Shown: positions 27,839 to 38,043, counted from the first letter of the stretch. The stretch: 56,215 nucleotides of DNA from Lysinibacillus odysseyi 34hs-1 = NBRC 100172 (GCF_001591965.1 NZ_BCVX01000018.1:1-56215); one strand, 5' to 3'. Program-made: numbers and translations. The notes: a model not told the origin generated them from the sequence alone.

Positions 27839-28375
27839 CTAACTTTCCATTTGTTTCGCCAAAAAGAGGGCACCGATTTCGGCACTTTTTTGTTCTACTG
27901 CCCCAATTAATCCATCTTTTGAAAGGACATAAATAGCGCCGATAATATCGCCATTTGCAAGAATAGGGACAATACAATACGATTTCACTTCTTCATACTG
28001 ACCTGGAACAAGTTCGATAACAGTTTCCTGTTGATGTAATATTGGGCGGCGTTCTTTCATCGAATCCTCTGCAAAAGAAGAGAGACGTCGATGACTATAA
28101 GTCTTTTTGGCAACACCGGCAATGGCAATCATTTCATCGCGGTCACTAAGGAAAATCGGTAACCCTAATGCTTCGTATAATGATTCCACATACTCCGTTG
28201 CAAATTCGCTAAGATCATTGATTGGTGAATACTTTTTTAAAATGACTTCACCTTCACGATCAGTAAAGATTTCAAGCGGGTCGCCTTCACGAATCCGCAT
28301 CGTCCGGCGAATTTCTTTCGGTATAACAACACGCCCTAAATCATCAATCCGACGTACAATACCTGTTGCTTTCAT
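27839..28375 (-). CDS. spoVT: Stage V sporulation transcription regulator SpoVT
   Basis: Forespore regulator that fine-tunes sigma-G-dependent genes. An AbrB-type swapped-hairpin DNA-binding domain (residues 1-52, MKATGIVRRIDDLGRVVIPKE) is joined to a GAF-like C-terminal domain (about 60-178, GLPIFLSDRDEMIAIAGV and SYCIVPILANGDIIGAIYV). The 178 aa match the family. It is preceded by a sigma-G promoter and followed by its own terminator. The AbrB half resembles the abrB product at 47160. Confidence 0.97.
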   Translation of the reverse strand: MKATGIVRRIDDLGRVVIPKEIRRTMRIREGDPLEIFTDREGEVILKKYSPINDLSEFATEYVESLYEALGLPIFLSDRDEMIAIAGVAKKTYSHRRLSSFAEDSMKERRPILHQQETVIELVPGQYEEVKSYCIVPILANGDIIGAIYVLSKDGLIGAVEQKSAEIGALFLAKQMES

Positions 28376-28415
28376 ATGCTACCTCACTTTCCACAAATTT
28401 AGCTCTGTTCCCAAT

Positions 28416-28446
28416 TAGTATGGTTAAGCAAATTGTAAACTATGCA
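28416..28446 (-). promoter_or_regulatory. Sigma-G promoter of spoVT
   Basis: TGCATA (28446-28441), an 18-nt spacer and CATACTA (28422-28416). Spacer length and hexamers fit sigma-G (TGMATR-18-CATAMTA) fully. Confidence 0.8.
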
Positions 28447-28595
28447 ACAAAAACATTAATGTGGGTAGTAAATTATAACTAGTTTATTGATTTATTTAGT
28501 AATACGAGAAGACTAAATTCAGAATAATCGTTATTTTAACCGTTTATTTGTTTTTGAAATGGGTATATAGCTAATAAAAAATGAGGGGGATATTT

Positions 28596-28913
28596 ATGCG
28601 AGTAAACCGAGTAGAGAGCAATTCCGATGCGTATAGACAAACTCAATTTTATGCAGGCGAGCATTTAGCTTACTATTACAATCCAGTTGATATAAAGAAC
28701 CGTCCACAAGTACGTACTGAGGTAGAAAGCGGCATTTTCACTAGATATCTCGAAAAATATAATGGACAGCGCGATATGCTGACAACTTCTTCGACAAAGG
28801 AAAAGATGTTTATGGAAAAACGCCAGGAACATGCCGATCGCGAAGAATTGATGCAACGATTAAATTATACGAATGGAATGCATTATAGTGCAGCGCAAAA
28901 CATTTCCATATAG
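28596..28913 (+). CDS. Orphan 105-aa hydrophilic protein, unknown
   Basis: The protein starts MRVNRVESNSDAYRQTQFY after a strong GAGGGGG ribosome binding site 6 nt upstream, so ATG 28596 is preferred to 28581. It is charged, has no membrane segment or signal peptide, has a Tyr-rich N-terminal third (HLAYYYNP) and a Lys/Glu-rich middle, and ends in GMHYSAAQNISI. Its 3' end shares a bidirectional terminator with mfd. B. subtilis has no gene here between spoVT and mfd. I do not recognise the family. Its place among sporulation genes hints at a spore role, but no clear promoter class was read. Confidence 0.8.
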   Translation: MRVNRVESNSDAYRQTQFYAGEHLAYYYNPVDIKNRPQVRTEVESGIFTRYLEKYNGQRDMLTTSSTKEKMFMEKRQEHADREELMQRLNYTNGMHYSAAQNISI

Positions 28914-28926
28914 TTTTTTCCATAGG

Positions 28927-28969
28927 TAAAAGGCGGACATCATTTTTTATACATAGTCCGCCTTTTTTA
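28927..28969. terminator. Bidirectional terminator (orphan gene / mfd)
   Basis: Stem AAAGGCGGAC / GTCCGCCTTT with T runs on both sides, between convergent genes. Confidence 0.9.
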
Positions 28970-31900
28970 TTATGCTACCTCTTCTTTTTTTGCCTCTGAC
29001 ACAATCTTCACCATTTTTTCTAATACATCAAGCGGCTGATACTTGCCGCATTTTTTCATATCAATTGTCAGATTCAGCTTTGTCCCATCCATACCAAATC
29101 CTACTGCCCGTTCAAACTGCATGGAATCTGTGACAACTTTTGCTCCATCTACAAGTGCTGTGCCTTCTTCGGATAAATTAATTGTAATGACTCCCTGCTT
29201 TTCCTTAATGGCAGTAATTCCAGCCTGAAGCGCCCATACTTTTATCCGTGCAATACGCATTAAACGCTCCGTCTCTACCGGCAAATCACCAAATCGGTCC
29301 TGCAGCTCATCAATGATTTCGAAGTAATCTTCCTCACGTTCCATCGCTTTAATTCTTTTATACATTTGGATTTTCTGATAACCGTCTGGAATGTAGGCAT
29401 CCGGAATATAGGCATCTGTCTGTAAGAGAATTTCAACTTCCGGTTTTTCTTCTCTTTTCACACCAGTACGGCGTTCTTCAATAGCCTCCTCCAGCATTTG
29501 AGAATATAAATCAAATCCGACTGAGTCAATGAAACCATGCTGCTGAGCTCCAAGTAAATTCCCGGCTCCCCGGATCGATAAATCACGCATGGCAATCTTA
29601 AAGCCTGATCCCAGCTCTGTAAACTCTTTGATGGCTTGCAGACGGTGCTCTGCTACTTCCGTCAGCACTTTATCACGTTGGTACATAAAATAAGCATACG
29701 CGACACGGTTTGAACGTCCAACACGTCCACGCAGTTGGTAAAGCTGTGATAATCCCATTCGATCGGCATCATGGACAATTAATGTATTTACATTAGGAAT
29801 ATCAACACCGGTCTCAATAATTGTCGTCGTTACTAATACATCATACTCGCCTTCTAAAAATGTGAGGATCACAGACTCCAGCTCTGATTCCGTCATGCGT
29901 CCATGAGCATAACCAACTCGTGCTTCCGGAACGAGGGCACGTATCTCTTCTACACGACTTGTCATATCCTCTACACGGTTATATAAGTAGAATGTCTGCC
30001 CTCCGCGTGCCATCTCCCGTTCAATTGCTTCACGTACTAATGCCCCGCTATGCTCCATTACATATGTCTGGACAGGGAATCGGTTTTGAGGAGGTGTCTC
30101 AATAACAGAAAGATCCCGTACACCCACCATAGACATATGCAATGTACGAGGAATTGGTGTTGCAGTTAACGTTAATACATCAATATTCGTCTTTAGCTGC
30201 TTAATTTTTTCCTTATGTGTTACACCAAACCGCTGCTCTTCATCAACAATGAGAAGTCCCAGGTCTTGATATTGTACATCTTTCGATAAAATACGGTGTG
30301 TTCCGATTACCATATCGACCGTTCCTTCTTTCAGCCCTTTAATCGTTTCAAGCTGCTGTTTACGAGTCCGGAAGCGGCTTAGTAAACCTACATTTATCGC
30401 ATGTTCTTCAAAACGCGCTTGAATAGTTTCATAATGCTGCTGGGCTAAAATCGTCGTCGGCACTAAGAAGGCGACCTGTTTTCCATCCTGGATAGCTTTG
30501 AAAGCAGCTCGAATAGCGACCTCTGTCTTTCCATAGCCTACATCTCCGCATACAAGGCGGTCCATCGGGCGTTCGCGTTCCATATCATGCTTTACTTCCA
30601 TGATTGTACGCAGCTGGTCATCTGTCTCCTCATAAGGGAACTCTGCTTCAAAAGCCCGTACTTCATCGGAATCCGGTGCAAACGCATAACCCTTTTCCGC
30701 CTCGCGCTTGGCATATAATTTAATTAGTTCATCCGCAATATCATGGACCGCCGAAGATACTTTCGCCTTTGCCTTTTTCCATTCGGCACCGCCCAGCTTA
30801 TGAAGCTTTGGTTCTTTATCTTCGGAAGCCACATATTTTTGGATGAGATCAATTTGGTCAACAGGGACATAGAGCTTATCATCCGCACGATAACGAATAT
30901 GGAGATAATCTTTATGTGTGCCCCCCACCTCTAATGTTTCAATGCCGATATATTTCCCGATCCCATGATGAATATGGACAACATAATCACCAGGCTTGAT
31001 TTCCGTATAAGACTTAATGCGCTCTGCATTCGTCATTTTTTGCGGCCGCTTCTTCTTCTTTGCCTGCTGCTTAAACAGCTCGTCATCTGTGACAACAGCG
31101 ATTTTCTGCATAGGCAGCTCAAAGCCAGCGGACAGCGCAGCGTCTATCAAAAAGATGCCTGGACCATTCGGCATGCCGATTTGCCCTTCTATATGATAGC
31201 TCTCTAGCATCCGCTGCATTTGCTGCAGTCTTTCTACACCACTTGCAGCAAATAGAACAGTAAACTTCTCACGCTCCCAGCGCTCTACTTCATTTTGCAG
31301 CAAAGCAATCTGTCCATGGAACTGCTGCATCGGCTTACAGGAGATATTTGTTGTTTTGGAAAAGCGGATGCCGGCAAATGTACGGGCAAATAATGCCAAA
31401 GAAATTGTTTGCTGGCGGAGCATTGCCGTTATTTCTTTAAAGGAGAAGGAAGGTTTTACGTCATGGAGCATTTTCCCCTCTTCAATCAAGGATAAAAACC
31501 ACTCCTCTTCTTCACGTTCCCATGCATCCATTACCTCCTGAATGCGCCCCAGCTCATCAAATAGCACAATGCCATCTCTTGCAAAATAATCCCCTAAAAA
31601 AGTAGTTTGCTCAAATAGAAGAGAGCCATATTTATTTACATGATCGGGAAGATTCCCTTCCTTTAGCATCGTGATATCATATTGAATGTTTTCAACAAGC
31701 AGCTCCTGCAGCTCGGGATTTTTGACTTTCTTAAGGCTGTTTGCTAGAGCGCCTTCTAAGCGTTCCGCGAGCTTCAGCCGATCTGCCCCCGATAGTAAAA
31801 TCTCCATCGCCGGTAAAATACGAGTAGTATCCATCTTCTCAATCGACCGCTGTGTATCCGCATCAAAGGAGCGGATGGAATCCACTTCCGTATCAAACAA

Positions 31901-32488
31901 TTCAATACGGATTGGCGCATCTGCATATAAAGGATAGATATCTAAAATCCCTCCACGCGCTGCAAATTCTCCCGGAGCCGTCACCATACCGCTGCGTGCA
32001 TAGCCCATTGCAACAAGTTTTGACAGCCACTTGTCCATTTCTATCTCTTCACCAACAGCTGTCTGTAAAGAACTTTCTTTCCATTGGACAGGAGGTGTTA
32101 TATATTTCCGCATGCCGGCTACTGGGACAATGTAAATACCCGGCGTTCCTTTTGCCAGATGGTCCATCGTTGCAATCCGCTGAGCCCGCAGCTCATGGGA
32201 GGCAATAGTCATATCAGCTGCGATGAATTCGTCTGCTGGGTAATAAAAGACAGATTCGTCTCCAACTAAAGAGGCTACATCATCGGCAAGCTTCTGGGCC
32301 TGCAGTAGATTTGGTGATAATACATAGATCGGCCTGTTCGTTTCCTTAAATATGGACTGGATAAATGCTGGTCTTGCCCCTCCTGTCAGACCGGTAATTA
32401 ATTGCTGATCCGCCTCATTTTTATCGATCTGCTTTAGCAGTGTATTTATATGTTTATCTTGCGAGAATAGCTGATGAAAAACTTCCAT
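28970..32488 (-). CDS. mfd: Transcription-repair coupling factor Mfd
   Basis: An ATP-driven translocase that removes RNA polymerase stalled at lesions and recruits UvrA. At 1172 aa it is full length. A UvrB-like N-terminal module (1-350) comes first. The RNA-polymerase-interaction domain, starting near [15 protein letters not shown] (about 490), follows. The RecG-like motor has Walker [10 protein letters not shown] near 642, [17 protein letters not shown] and QLRGRVGRS. The TRCF C-terminal domain covers about 1000-1150. The ribosome binding site is GAGAGGGG. It stands alone between terminators, downstream of fin. Confidence 0.98.
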   Translation of the reverse strand: MEVFHQLFSQDKHINTLLKQIDKNEADQQLITGLTGGARPAFIQSIFKETNRPIYVLSPNLLQAQKLADDVASLVGDESVFYYPADEFIAADMTIASHELRAQRIATMDHLAKGTPGIYIVPVAGMRKYITPPVQWKESSLQTAVGEEIEMDKWLSKLVAMGYARSGMVTAPGEFAARGGILDIYPLYADAPIRIELFDTEVDSIRSFDADTQRSIEKMDTTRILPAMEILLSGADRLKLAERLEGALANSLKKVKNPELQELLVENIQYDITMLKEGNLPDHVNKYGSLLFEQTTFLGDYFARDGIVLFDELGRIQEVMDAWEREEEEWFLSLIEEGKMLHDVKPSFSFKEITAMLRQQTISLALFARTFAGIRFSKTTNISCKPMQQFHGQIALLQNEVERWEREKFTVLFAASGVERLQQMQRMLESYHIEGQIGMPNGPGIFLIDAALSAGFELPMQKIAVVTDDELFKQQAKKKKRPQKMTNAERIKSYTEIKPGDYVVHIHHGIGKYIGIETLEVGGTHKDYLHIRYRADDKLYVPVDQIDLIQKYVASEDKEPKLHKLGGAEWKKAKAKVSSAVHDIADELIKLYAKREAEKGYAFAPDSDEVRAFEAEFPYEETDDQLRTIMEVKHDMERERPMDRLVCGDVGYGKTEVAIRAAFKAIQDGKQVAFLVPTTILAQQHYETIQARFEEHAINVGLLSRFRTRKQQLETIKGLKEGTVDMVIGTHRILSKDVQYQDLGLLIVDEEQRFGVTHKEKIKQLKTNIDVLTLTATPIPRTLHMSMVGVRDLSVIETPPQNRFPVQTYVMEHSGALVREAIEREMARGGQTFYLYNRVEDMTSRVEEIRALVPEARVGYAHGRMTESELESVILTFLEGEYDVLVTTTIIETGVDIPNVNTLIVHDADRMGLSQLYQLRGRVGRSNRVAYAYFMYQRDKVLTEVAEHRLQAIKEFTELGSGFKIAMRDLSIRGAGNLLGAQQHGFIDSVGFDLYSQMLEEAIEERRTGVKREEKPEVEILLQTDAYIPDAYIPDGYQKIQMYKRIKAMEREEDYFEIIDELQDRFGDLPVETERLMRIARIKVWALQAGITAIKEKQGVITINLSEEGTALVDGAKVVTDSMQFERAVGFGMDGTKLNLTIDMKKCGKYQPLDVLEKMVKIVSEAKKEEVA

Positions 32489-32648
32489 TTAAAAACCCCT
32501 CTCATTTGAAAGAACTTGCATCCACTTATCCATTGGCAATATTCATTCTATTTTTCTTGTTTTTTACAAGGATGAAAGAATATTAGATAAAAGGCTCATA
32601 CTCATGACATATTTGCAGCAAAAGAGAATCTTCCCTAAATAAAAACGG

Positions 32649-32696
32649 AAAAAGCCTTGGCACACTAGACCTTTTTAGGTTTACATGTGCCAAAGC
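32649..32696 (-). terminator. fin terminator
   Basis: A long stem, GCTTTGGCACATGTAAACCT against AGGTCTAGTGTGCCAAGGC with small bulges, is followed by TTTTT. Confidence 0.88.
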
Positions 32697-32727
32697 GACC
32701 TGCTATTTTTCTCATTTACCTTTTTTA

Positions 32728-32955
32728 TTACTGTAACCAATTTTTCAGCGCATGGTAATCGGGAAATTGGCGGAGCGAATCTTCGCAATGCTCACAGATC
32801 GAATGAACGATTGTTTCGCCGCGTGCATCTTTTTCAATATAATCATCAATTTCCCCAATTTCAAACAGGTGTAACTTACGGATTGTTTCCTCTGCATCGA
32901 AAGGCAACCTTCCAATTTCTGTTTCACAGTGTCTGCAGCGATAACGAACTGGCAT
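32728..32955 (-). CDS. fin: Anti-sigma-F factor Fin (YabK)
   Basis: A 75-aa zinc-ribbon-like protein that in B. subtilis inhibits sigma-F, promoting the switch to sigma-G in the forespore. Two Cys pairs are visible: CRHC at about residues 7-10 and CEHC at about 54-57. The ribosome binding site is AAAGGAGG. A sigma-F-type promoter overlaps the end of pth, fitting the known feedback logic. The gene stands between pth and mfd, as in B. subtilis. Confidence 0.93.
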   Translation of the reverse strand: MPVRYRCRHCETEIGRLPFDAEETIRKLHLFEIGEIDDYIEKDARGETIVHSICEHCEDSLRQFPDYHALKNWLQ

Positions 32956-32965
32956 ATGCGTCCTC

Positions 32966-32989
32966 CTTTGAATACATGTGTATTCAAAG
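32966..32989. promoter_or_regulatory. Near-perfect palindrome in the fin leader
   Basis: CTTTGAATACA-NN-TGTATTCAAAG has 11-bp arms. It lies between the -10 of the fin promoter and its ribosome binding site and could be an operator or a hairpin near the start of the mRNA. Confidence 0.5.
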
Positions 32990-33016
32990 TATAGACGTTC
33001 TTCTATTTTTTTATGC
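32988..33016 (-). promoter_or_regulatory. Sigma-F-type promoter of fin
   Basis: GCATA (33016-33012), a 15-nt spacer and GTCTATACT (32996-32988). Against the sigma-F consensus GYATA-15-GGNNANANT only the second base of the -10 differs. It spans the pth stop codon. Confidence 0.6.
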
Positions 33017-33574
33017 GCCGTTAAATATGTTCATGACATCTAAAAATTTTTTCGACAGCGATGCTTCTATGGCATCACATGATTTTTTGATTGCTTCCTG
33101 CACGATTGGCTCATCATCTTTTGAAAACTTGGACAACACATAATCGGCGACCTTGATACCGGCGGGCGGGCGGCTGACTCCTACCCTAATTCGGTTAAAC
33201 TCCTGCGTGCCAAGATGCTGGATTAATGATTTAATGCCATTATGTCCGCCCGCACTTCCTTTTTGACGTAAGCGCAGCTTCCCTGTTTCCAAATCTAAAT
33301 CATCGTAAATAACAATAATATCCTCAATCGCAATATCAAAATAATCCATGAAAGGCCGTACACATTCACCTGACAAGTTCATGTATGTCAGTGGCTTTAA
33401 CAGCATAACTTTTCCTTCGGGGCGATGTATGGTCGCATACATCCCATTGAATTTTGACAGATTTAACGGAGCTCCCCATTTATCCGCCAAAGCATCAATA
33501 ATATCAAATCCTATATTATGACGGGTATGTTCATATGGTTTCCCCGGATTACCTAAACCTATAATTAATTTCAT
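33011..33574 (-). CDS. pth: Peptidyl-tRNA hydrolase
   Basis: Recycles tRNA from peptidyl-tRNA released by aborted translation. Conserved features are [18 protein letters not shown] with the catalytic His near residue 20, [15 protein letters not shown] with the key Asp near 93, and GSAGGHNGI. The length of 187 aa is typical. The ATG at 33574 is chosen because the ATG at 33589 contains the GAGG ribosome binding site. Orthologue of spoVC, between rplY and fin. Confidence 0.96.
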   Translation of the reverse strand: MKLIIGLGNPGKPYEHTRHNIGFDIIDALADKWGAPLNLSKFNGMYATIHRPEGKVMLLKPLTYMNLSGECVRPFMDYFDIAIEDIIVIYDDLDLETGKLRLRQKGSAGGHNGIKSLIQHLGTQEFNRIRVGVSRPPAGIKVADYVLSKFSKDDEPIVQEAIKKSCDAIEASLSKKFLDVMNIFNGA

Positions 33575-33743
33575 TTTTATAAACCTCATTTAAATTTTAA
33601 TCGTAGCTTATTTTAGCATATCTATAAAAAAAGTTCTTTCGAGAAAAAAGTAGGCCTGTATTCTTACCTGATTATGTAAATATTATTATATCCTACTATG
33701 GCTTAAATAGCTGAGGTTATGCCTACGTCCGATAAAAATTGTG

Positions 33744-33771
33744 AAAAAAAGAGTCCCGTTAATAGGGACTC
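33744..33771 (-). terminator. rplY terminator
   Basis: Stem GAGTCCC / GGGACTC followed by seven Ts on the minus strand. Confidence 0.9.
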
Positions 33772-33778
33772 CGCTCTT

Positions 33779-34423
33779 TTAATCTTCGCGTCCAGGTCGT
33801 TCTGGGTCTAGCTTTTCACCTGTCGCTTCTACATCGTCTGCTGTTACTGCCTCAGCATCTGCATCTGCCTCAACTTTCGTTGGAGGAGTAATAGTAGCTA
33901 ATGTATAATCATCATCATTTAATACTTCAAAATTAATTTTTCCACGTACATCAGCTAATGACAGTGTATCGCCGACATTTAGGTTTGATACATCGATTTC
34001 GATAGCTTCCGGGATATCCGAAGGTTTTACTTTTATCTTTATATCTCGGTTTGGCTGCGTTAATACGCCACCTTCCTTGACACCCGCTGACTCACCAACG
34101 ATTGTGATAGGAACTTCTACTTCGATTTCCTCACTCATGTTGATTGCTTGGAAGTCTATATGCTTTACGTGGCCTTTTAAGGCACAGCGCTGGATTTCAT
34201 TGATAACAGCATTCACTGTCTTTCCTTCAATATTTAATTTAAACACGGCGTTTTGGCCATTTGTCTGAAGCTCCTTCAGTAAGCTTTTAGCCTCTACACT
34301 AATAGGAGTGGCTTCTGTTTTATAGCCATATACATTTGCTGGTATGCTGCCATTATTACGTACTTCGGTTAAAATCGAACGAGCGCCAGTTTCGCGTTTT
34401 GTTGCTTCTAATACTGTACTCAT
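33779..34423 (-). CDS. rplY: Ribosomal protein bL25 / general stress protein Ctc
   Basis: Binds 5S rRNA at the loop E region of the large subunit. An N-terminal L25 beta-barrel (about residues 3-92, KRETGARS, GSIPANVYG, HIDFQAIN) is followed by a TL5/Ctc C-terminal domain (about 97-185). An acidic tail rich in Asp/Glu/Ala closes the protein. The length of 214 aa fits the Ctc form. It is preceded by a sigma-B promoter, as for ctc in B. subtilis. Confidence 0.96.
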   Translation of the reverse strand: MSTVLEATKRETGARSILTEVRNNGSIPANVYGYKTEATPISVEAKSLLKELQTNGQNAVFKLNIEGKTVNAVINEIQRCALKGHVKHIDFQAINMSEEIEVEVPITIVGESAGVKEGGVLTQPNRDIKIKVKPSDIPEAIEIDVSNLNVGDTLSLADVRGKINFEVLNDDDYTLATITPPTKVEADADAEAVTADDVEATGEKLDPERPGRED

Positions 34424-34466
34424 ATCTCACATTCCCCTTTTCCATAAAAATTTTTCACTTTATTCT

Positions 34467-34491
34467 TTACCCTTTATGAGGAAACTTAAAC
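34467..34491 (-). promoter_or_regulatory. Sigma-B promoter of rplY (ctc)
   Basis: GTTTAA (34491-34486), a 13-nt spacer and GGGTAA (34472-34467). This is an exact fit to the general-stress consensus; B. subtilis ctc is a classic sigma-B gene. Confidence 0.82.
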
Positions 34492-34501
34492 TATCCCTAT
34501 T

Positions 34502-34535
34502 AAAAAAGCCGTTTCCTAAAAAGGAAACGGCTTTT
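34502..34535. terminator. prs terminator
   Basis: Stem AAAAGCCGTTTCC / GGAAACGGCTTTT with T runs on both strands. In this context it closes prs. Confidence 0.9.
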
Positions 34536-34546
34536 CATTTATTTGA

Positions 34547-35506
34547 TTAGTCAAACAGAGTACTTACAGATTTATTTTCATATACACGTGAAATAGCATC
34601 AGCCATCAAGCCAGCTACTGAAAGTTGTTTAATTTTTGGAGATTTACGATCTTCTGTTAATTGGATCGTGTTCGTTACAACTAATTCCTTAATCACTGAG
34701 TTTTCAATACGCTCGATTGCAGGACCTGATAATACAGGGTGTGAACAGCAAGCATAAACTTCTTTTGCCCCTGCTTCAAGCAGTGCGTTGGCACCGATTG
34801 TAATCGTGCCTGCTGTATCGATGATATCATCTATTAAGATAGCCACCTTGCCTTCAACATTACCAACAATATTCATTACTTCTGCTACGTTTGGCTTTGG
34901 ACGACGTTTATCAATAATAGCAATTGGAGCTTTCAAACGCTCTGCCATTTTACGGGCACGCGTTACACCGCCGTGGTCAGGCGATACGATTACTACATCA
35001 TCAGGATTAAAACCTTTTGTTTTGAAGTAATCAGATAAGATCGGCACTGCTACCAAGTGATCGATTAAAATGTCAAAGAAGCCTTGGATTTGTGGTGCGT
35101 GTAAATCTAATACAATTACACGAGTAGCTCCTGCAGTTTCTAAAAGATTGGCTACTAGTTTTGCTGTAATCGGCTCACGAGCTTTTGCTTTACGGTCTTG
35201 ACGAGCATACCCATAATAAGGCATTACTACGTTTACTGTTCGTGCAGAAGCACGTTTTACAGCATCAACCATAATTAATAGCTCCATAAGATGTTCGTTT
35301 ACAGGTGCAGAAGTGGATTGAACGATGAATACGTCGCAACCGCGAATACTTTCTTCAATACTAATTTGAATTTCTCCATCACTGAAATGCTTTACAGATG
35401 ATTTACCAAGCTCACAGCCCATTTCTTTTGCAATTTCTTCCGCAAGAGGGTTGTTTGAGTTTAGCGAGAAGATTTTTAATTTTGAGTCAGCGTATTGATA
35501 CGGCAT
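34547..35506 (-). CDS. prs: Ribose-phosphate pyrophosphokinase (PRPP synthetase)
   Basis: Makes PRPP from ribose 5-phosphate and ATP, feeding nucleotide, His and Trp synthesis and also Hpt and PurR in this window. Class I landmarks are [10 protein letters not shown], the flexible loop [20 protein letters not shown] (residues about 97-116), HAPQIQGFF and the PRPP site [13 protein letters not shown] near 220. The length of 319 aa is typical. It lies 31 nt downstream of glmU and is probably co-transcribed with it. Confidence 0.98.
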   Translation of the reverse strand: MPYQYADSKLKIFSLNSNNPLAEEIAKEMGCELGKSSVKHFSDGEIQISIEESIRGCDVFIVQSTSAPVNEHLMELLIMVDAVKRASARTVNVVMPYYGYARQDRKAKAREPITAKLVANLLETAGATRVIVLDLHAPQIQGFFDILIDHLVAVPILSDYFKTKGFNPDDVVIVSPDHGGVTRARKMAERLKAPIAIIDKRRPKPNVAEVMNIVGNVEGKVAILIDDIIDTAGTITIGANALLEAGAKEVYACCSHPVLSGPAIERIENSVIKELVVTNTIQLTEDRKSPKIKQLSVAGLMADAISRVYENKSVSTLFD

Positions 35507-35537
35507 GATGGCCTCCTGTTTTTTCTAATTAATGAGT

Positions 35538-36905
35538 TTATTTTAATTTGTTACTAACGTAATTTAATTTATTCTCCTGGCGCGCGCGTGCAATAGCTAA
35601 CGCATCACCCGGTACATCCTTCGTGACTGTAGAGCCTGCCGCGATGAATGAGCCAGCTCCAAGTGTTACCGGCGCCACTAAATTCGAATTGCATCCTACA
35701 AATACATCATCTTCAATAATCGTTTTAAATTTGTTCTTACCGTCGTAATTAACTGTAATGGTACCACAGCCGATATTGCAATTATCCCCTACTTCAGCAT
35801 CTCCTATGTAGCTTAAATGCGATACTTTTGTATAGTCACCTAAATTACTTTTCTTCACTTCTACAAAGTTACCAACCTTTACGTGGTCACCAAGCGAAGA
35901 AGCTGGACGAAGGTGTGCAAATGGTCCGACAGCAGTTTCATTTCCTACTTTACTTTGTAGCACAACAGAGCTGTGAATCGTCGTTGAGTCGCCGATTTCA
36001 CTATCCACAATATGACTGTTTGGCCCGATGATGCAGTCTTCGCCAATTATTGATTTTCCTTCAATAATACAGCCTGGCTGAATCACGGTATCAGAGCCGA
36101 TAACCGCATCAGCACTAATATGTGTTGTAGAAGGGTTAATAATCGTGACTCCATTACGCATATGACGCTCATTGATACGGGCGCGCATAATTTCCTCAGC
36201 CTGTGAAAGCGCAAAACGGTCATTAACACCAAGTGTTTCTTCAAAACTCTCTGTTACATAGGCAGCAACGAGATCTCCTTGCTTCTGAAGGATTTCAATA
36301 ACGTCCGGAAGATAATATTCTCCTTGGGCATTATCATTTTTTACAAGTTTCAAAGCCTCAAAAAGCGCCTTGTTATCAAAACAGTAAGTACCTGTATTGA
36401 TTTCTGTCACTTTTCTTTGCTCTTCTGTTGCATCTTTTTGTTCTACAATTTGAGCTACGCTGCCTTCAGCATCTCGTAAAATACGGCCATACCCAGTCGG
36501 GTCTTCTGCTACAGCTGTTAAAATAGTCGCTTTAGCGTTTTGCGAAGTATGGTAGTCAAATAAGGCTTTCATTGTTTCAGGGCGGATTAATGGTGTATCA
36601 CCACAAACCACTAATGTTGTACCTTCAAGCGAACCAAGAACAGGTTCTGCCTGTTGAACAGCATGGGCTGTTCCGAGCTGCTCCGCTTGCAGCACATATT
36701 CGCTTTGCTCTCCCAGTTGTTCTTTTACCATTTCGGCGCCATGCCCGACAACCGTTACGATACGTTTTACATCCAACGTTTCGATATGGTCTACAACGTG
36801 TTGAACCATTGGCTTGCCGCAAACAGGGTGGAGCACTTTATATAATTTGGACTTCATTCGTGTTCCCTGACCAGCTGCTAGCACGATAGCAAAAATATTA
36901 GTCAT
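35538..36905 (-). CDS. glmU: Bifunctional GlcN-1-P acetyltransferase / GlcNAc-1-P uridylyltransferase
   Basis: Makes UDP-GlcNAc for peptidoglycan and teichoic acids. The N-terminal pyrophosphorylase domain (about 1-228) carries [11 protein letters not shown] and CGDTPLI. The C-terminal left-handed beta-helix (about 250-440) has hexapeptide repeats and the acetyltransferase residues around YIGDAEVGD and NYDGKNK. The ATG at 36905 (MTNIFAIV) follows GGGGGAC; the frame to 36920 includes the ribosome binding site. B. subtilis name gcaD. Confidence 0.97.
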   Translation of the reverse strand: MTNIFAIVLAAGQGTRMKSKLYKVLHPVCGKPMVQHVVDHIETLDVKRIVTVVGHGAEMVKEQLGEQSEYVLQAEQLGTAHAVQQAEPVLGSLEGTTLVVCGDTPLIRPETMKALFDYHTSQNAKATILTAVAEDPTGYGRILRDAEGSVAQIVEQKDATEEQRKVTEINTGTYCFDNKALFEALKLVKNDNAQGEYYLPDVIEILQKQGDLVAAYVTESFEETLGVNDRFALSQAEEIMRARINERHMRNGVTIINPSTTHISADAVIGSDTVIQPGCIIEGKSIIGEDCIIGPNSHIVDSEIGDSTTIHSSVVLQSKVGNETAVGPFAHLRPASSLGDHVKVGNFVEVKKSNLGDYTKVSHLSYIGDAEVGDNCNIGCGTITVNYDGKNKFKTIIEDDVFVGCNSNLVAPVTLGAGSFIAAGSTVTKDVPGDALAIARARQENKLNYVSNKLK

Positions 36906-36941
36906 CTTTAAGTCCCCCAATTCAGCTCAGTGTCTCTTATG

Positions 36942-36970
36942 ACTATATAGTAAATTCACGCGATTTTCAA
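36942..36970 (-). promoter_or_regulatory. glmU-prs promoter
   Basis: TTGAAA (36970-36965), a 17-nt spacer and TATAGT (36947-36942). GTCCGAATA, close to half a PurR box, occurs just upstream at 36981-36973 and again 70 bp further away at 37051-37043. Confidence 0.7.
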
Positions 36971-37072
36971 GGTATTCGGACTTGACAAAACATTGACACA
37001 TCCGCATTTTCCCATGACCGTCCTTTGCGCCTTGAAAACGCTTATTCGGACGGAATTCTTCTTTTCCCATAT

Positions 37073-37110
37073 AAAAAGAGTCTACTCTTTTGCGGAGTAG
37101 ACTCTCTTTA
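37073..37110 (-). terminator. spoVG terminator
   Basis: Stem AAAGAGTCTACTC / GAGTAGACTCTTT, U-rich on the exit side. Confidence 0.85.
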
Positions 37111-37118
37111 TATTAAAA

Positions 37119-37418
37119 TTATACATTCGCTTCTTCTAGTTCCAGGACTTCCTCTTCATTTTCTTCATCTGAAGCATGATAAGCAGCCAAGACGATCTCC
37201 TGAATCTTATTACGTGTCCCTGAATTGATCGGATGGGCAATATCCCTGAATTCACCATCCGGCGTACGCTTGCTCGGCATTGCTACAAATAGGCCGGAAT
37301 TCCCGTCGATCACTCGAATATCGTGGACGACGAACTCATCATCCAATGTGATGGAAGCGATAGCACGCATTCTACCATCTGTCTGTACACGTCTTAATCT
37401 AACATCTGTTACTTCCAT
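37119..37418 (-). CDS. spoVG: Septation/sporulation regulator SpoVG
   Basis: A small RNA/DNA-binding protein that affects asymmetric septation and many other traits. The core [44 protein letters not shown] and FRDIAHPIN is highly conserved. The tail is acidic. The ATG at 37418 follows GAGAGGGGTG; the longer frame to 37472 runs into the promoter. It is the best-known sigma-H/AbrB target in B. subtilis, and a sigma-H-like promoter is seen upstream. Confidence 0.97.
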   Translation of the reverse strand: MEVTDVRLRRVQTDGRMRAIASITLDDEFVVHDIRVIDGNSGLFVAMPSKRTPDGEFRDIAHPINSGTRNKIQEIVLAAYHASDEENEEEVLELEEANV

Positions 37419-37461
37419 TCTTTCACCCCTCTCTTCTAAGATGCCACCTTTTATGAGAGTT

Positions 37462-37488
37462 AATTTCTTCAAAAAAACTTAAATTCCT
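37462..37488 (-). promoter_or_regulatory. Sigma-H-type promoter of spoVG
   Basis: AGGAATT (37488-37482), a 14-nt spacer and GAAATT (37467-37462), compared with AGGAWWW-14-GAAT in B. subtilis spoVG. The flanks are very AT-rich, as expected of an AbrB target. Confidence 0.6.
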
Positions 37489-37628
37489 TCTTTAATTAGT
37501 AGAAATTTATAAATATTTTAACTTTTTCAATTTATCGGACATTACTTGATCAAATCTTTGCATACTAATCTATTTACAAGAATGTTATGGGCATACTTCT
37601 ATCATAAACCATCAATTATTATCTTTTA

Positions 37629-37659
37629 ACAAAAAAGCGCCGCTTTATCAGCAGCGCTT
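37629..37659 (-). terminator. ridA terminator
   Basis: Stem AAGCGCTGCT / AGCGGCGCTT followed by six Ts on the minus strand. Confidence 0.88.
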
Positions 37660-37668
37660 TCCCACTTA

Positions 37669-38043
37669 TTATTTTACTAATGCAATAACTTCGATTTCGA
37701 CCTTGACGTCTTTTGGCAGACGGGCCACTTCCACGGCCGAACGTGCCGGTTTATGCTCACCAAAATGAATAGCATATACTTCGTTCATTTCAGCAAAGTC
37801 ATTCATATCTTTCATAAATACCGTTGTTTTTACGACGCTGTCCAGCGAGCTACCCGCCGCTGCAAGAACAGCTTTCAAATTCTCAAAAACCTGGTTCGTT
37901 TGTTCCTTGATATCCCCTTCTACTAACTCGCCTGATGCTGTTAGAGGGATTTGTCCTGAAGAGTAAAACATGTTATTTACGATAATACCTTGTGCGTAAG
38001 GACCGATTGCTGCCGGTGCTTTGTTTGTAGATACTGTTTTCAT
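37669..38043 (-). CDS. ridA: Enamine/imine deaminase RidA (YabJ)
   Basis: Hydrolyses reactive 2-aminoacrylate from PLP enzymes. The 124-aa YjgF fold shows IGPYAQG, SGQIPL, the conserved Arg in [13 protein letters not shown] (about residue 103) and Glu near the end, [10 protein letters not shown]. It overlaps the purR stop by 4 bp (ATGA), so it is coupled to purR; the purR-ridA pairing is conserved in Bacillus. Confidence 0.96.
   Translation of the reverse strand: MKTVSTNKAPAAIGPYAQGIIVNNMFYSSGQIPLTASGELVEGDIKEQTNQVFENLKAVLAAAGSSLDSVVKTTVFMKDMNDFAEMNEVYAIHFGEHKPARSAVEVARLPKDVKVEIEVIALVK

Noticed and set aside
28573-28578. TAATAA as the -10 of the orphan gene
   Set aside because: It is too close to the ribosome binding site; transcription would start inside it.
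36279-36889. Plus-strand frames over glmU
   Set aside because: Shadows of the glmU coding sequence, with composition typical of antisense frames.
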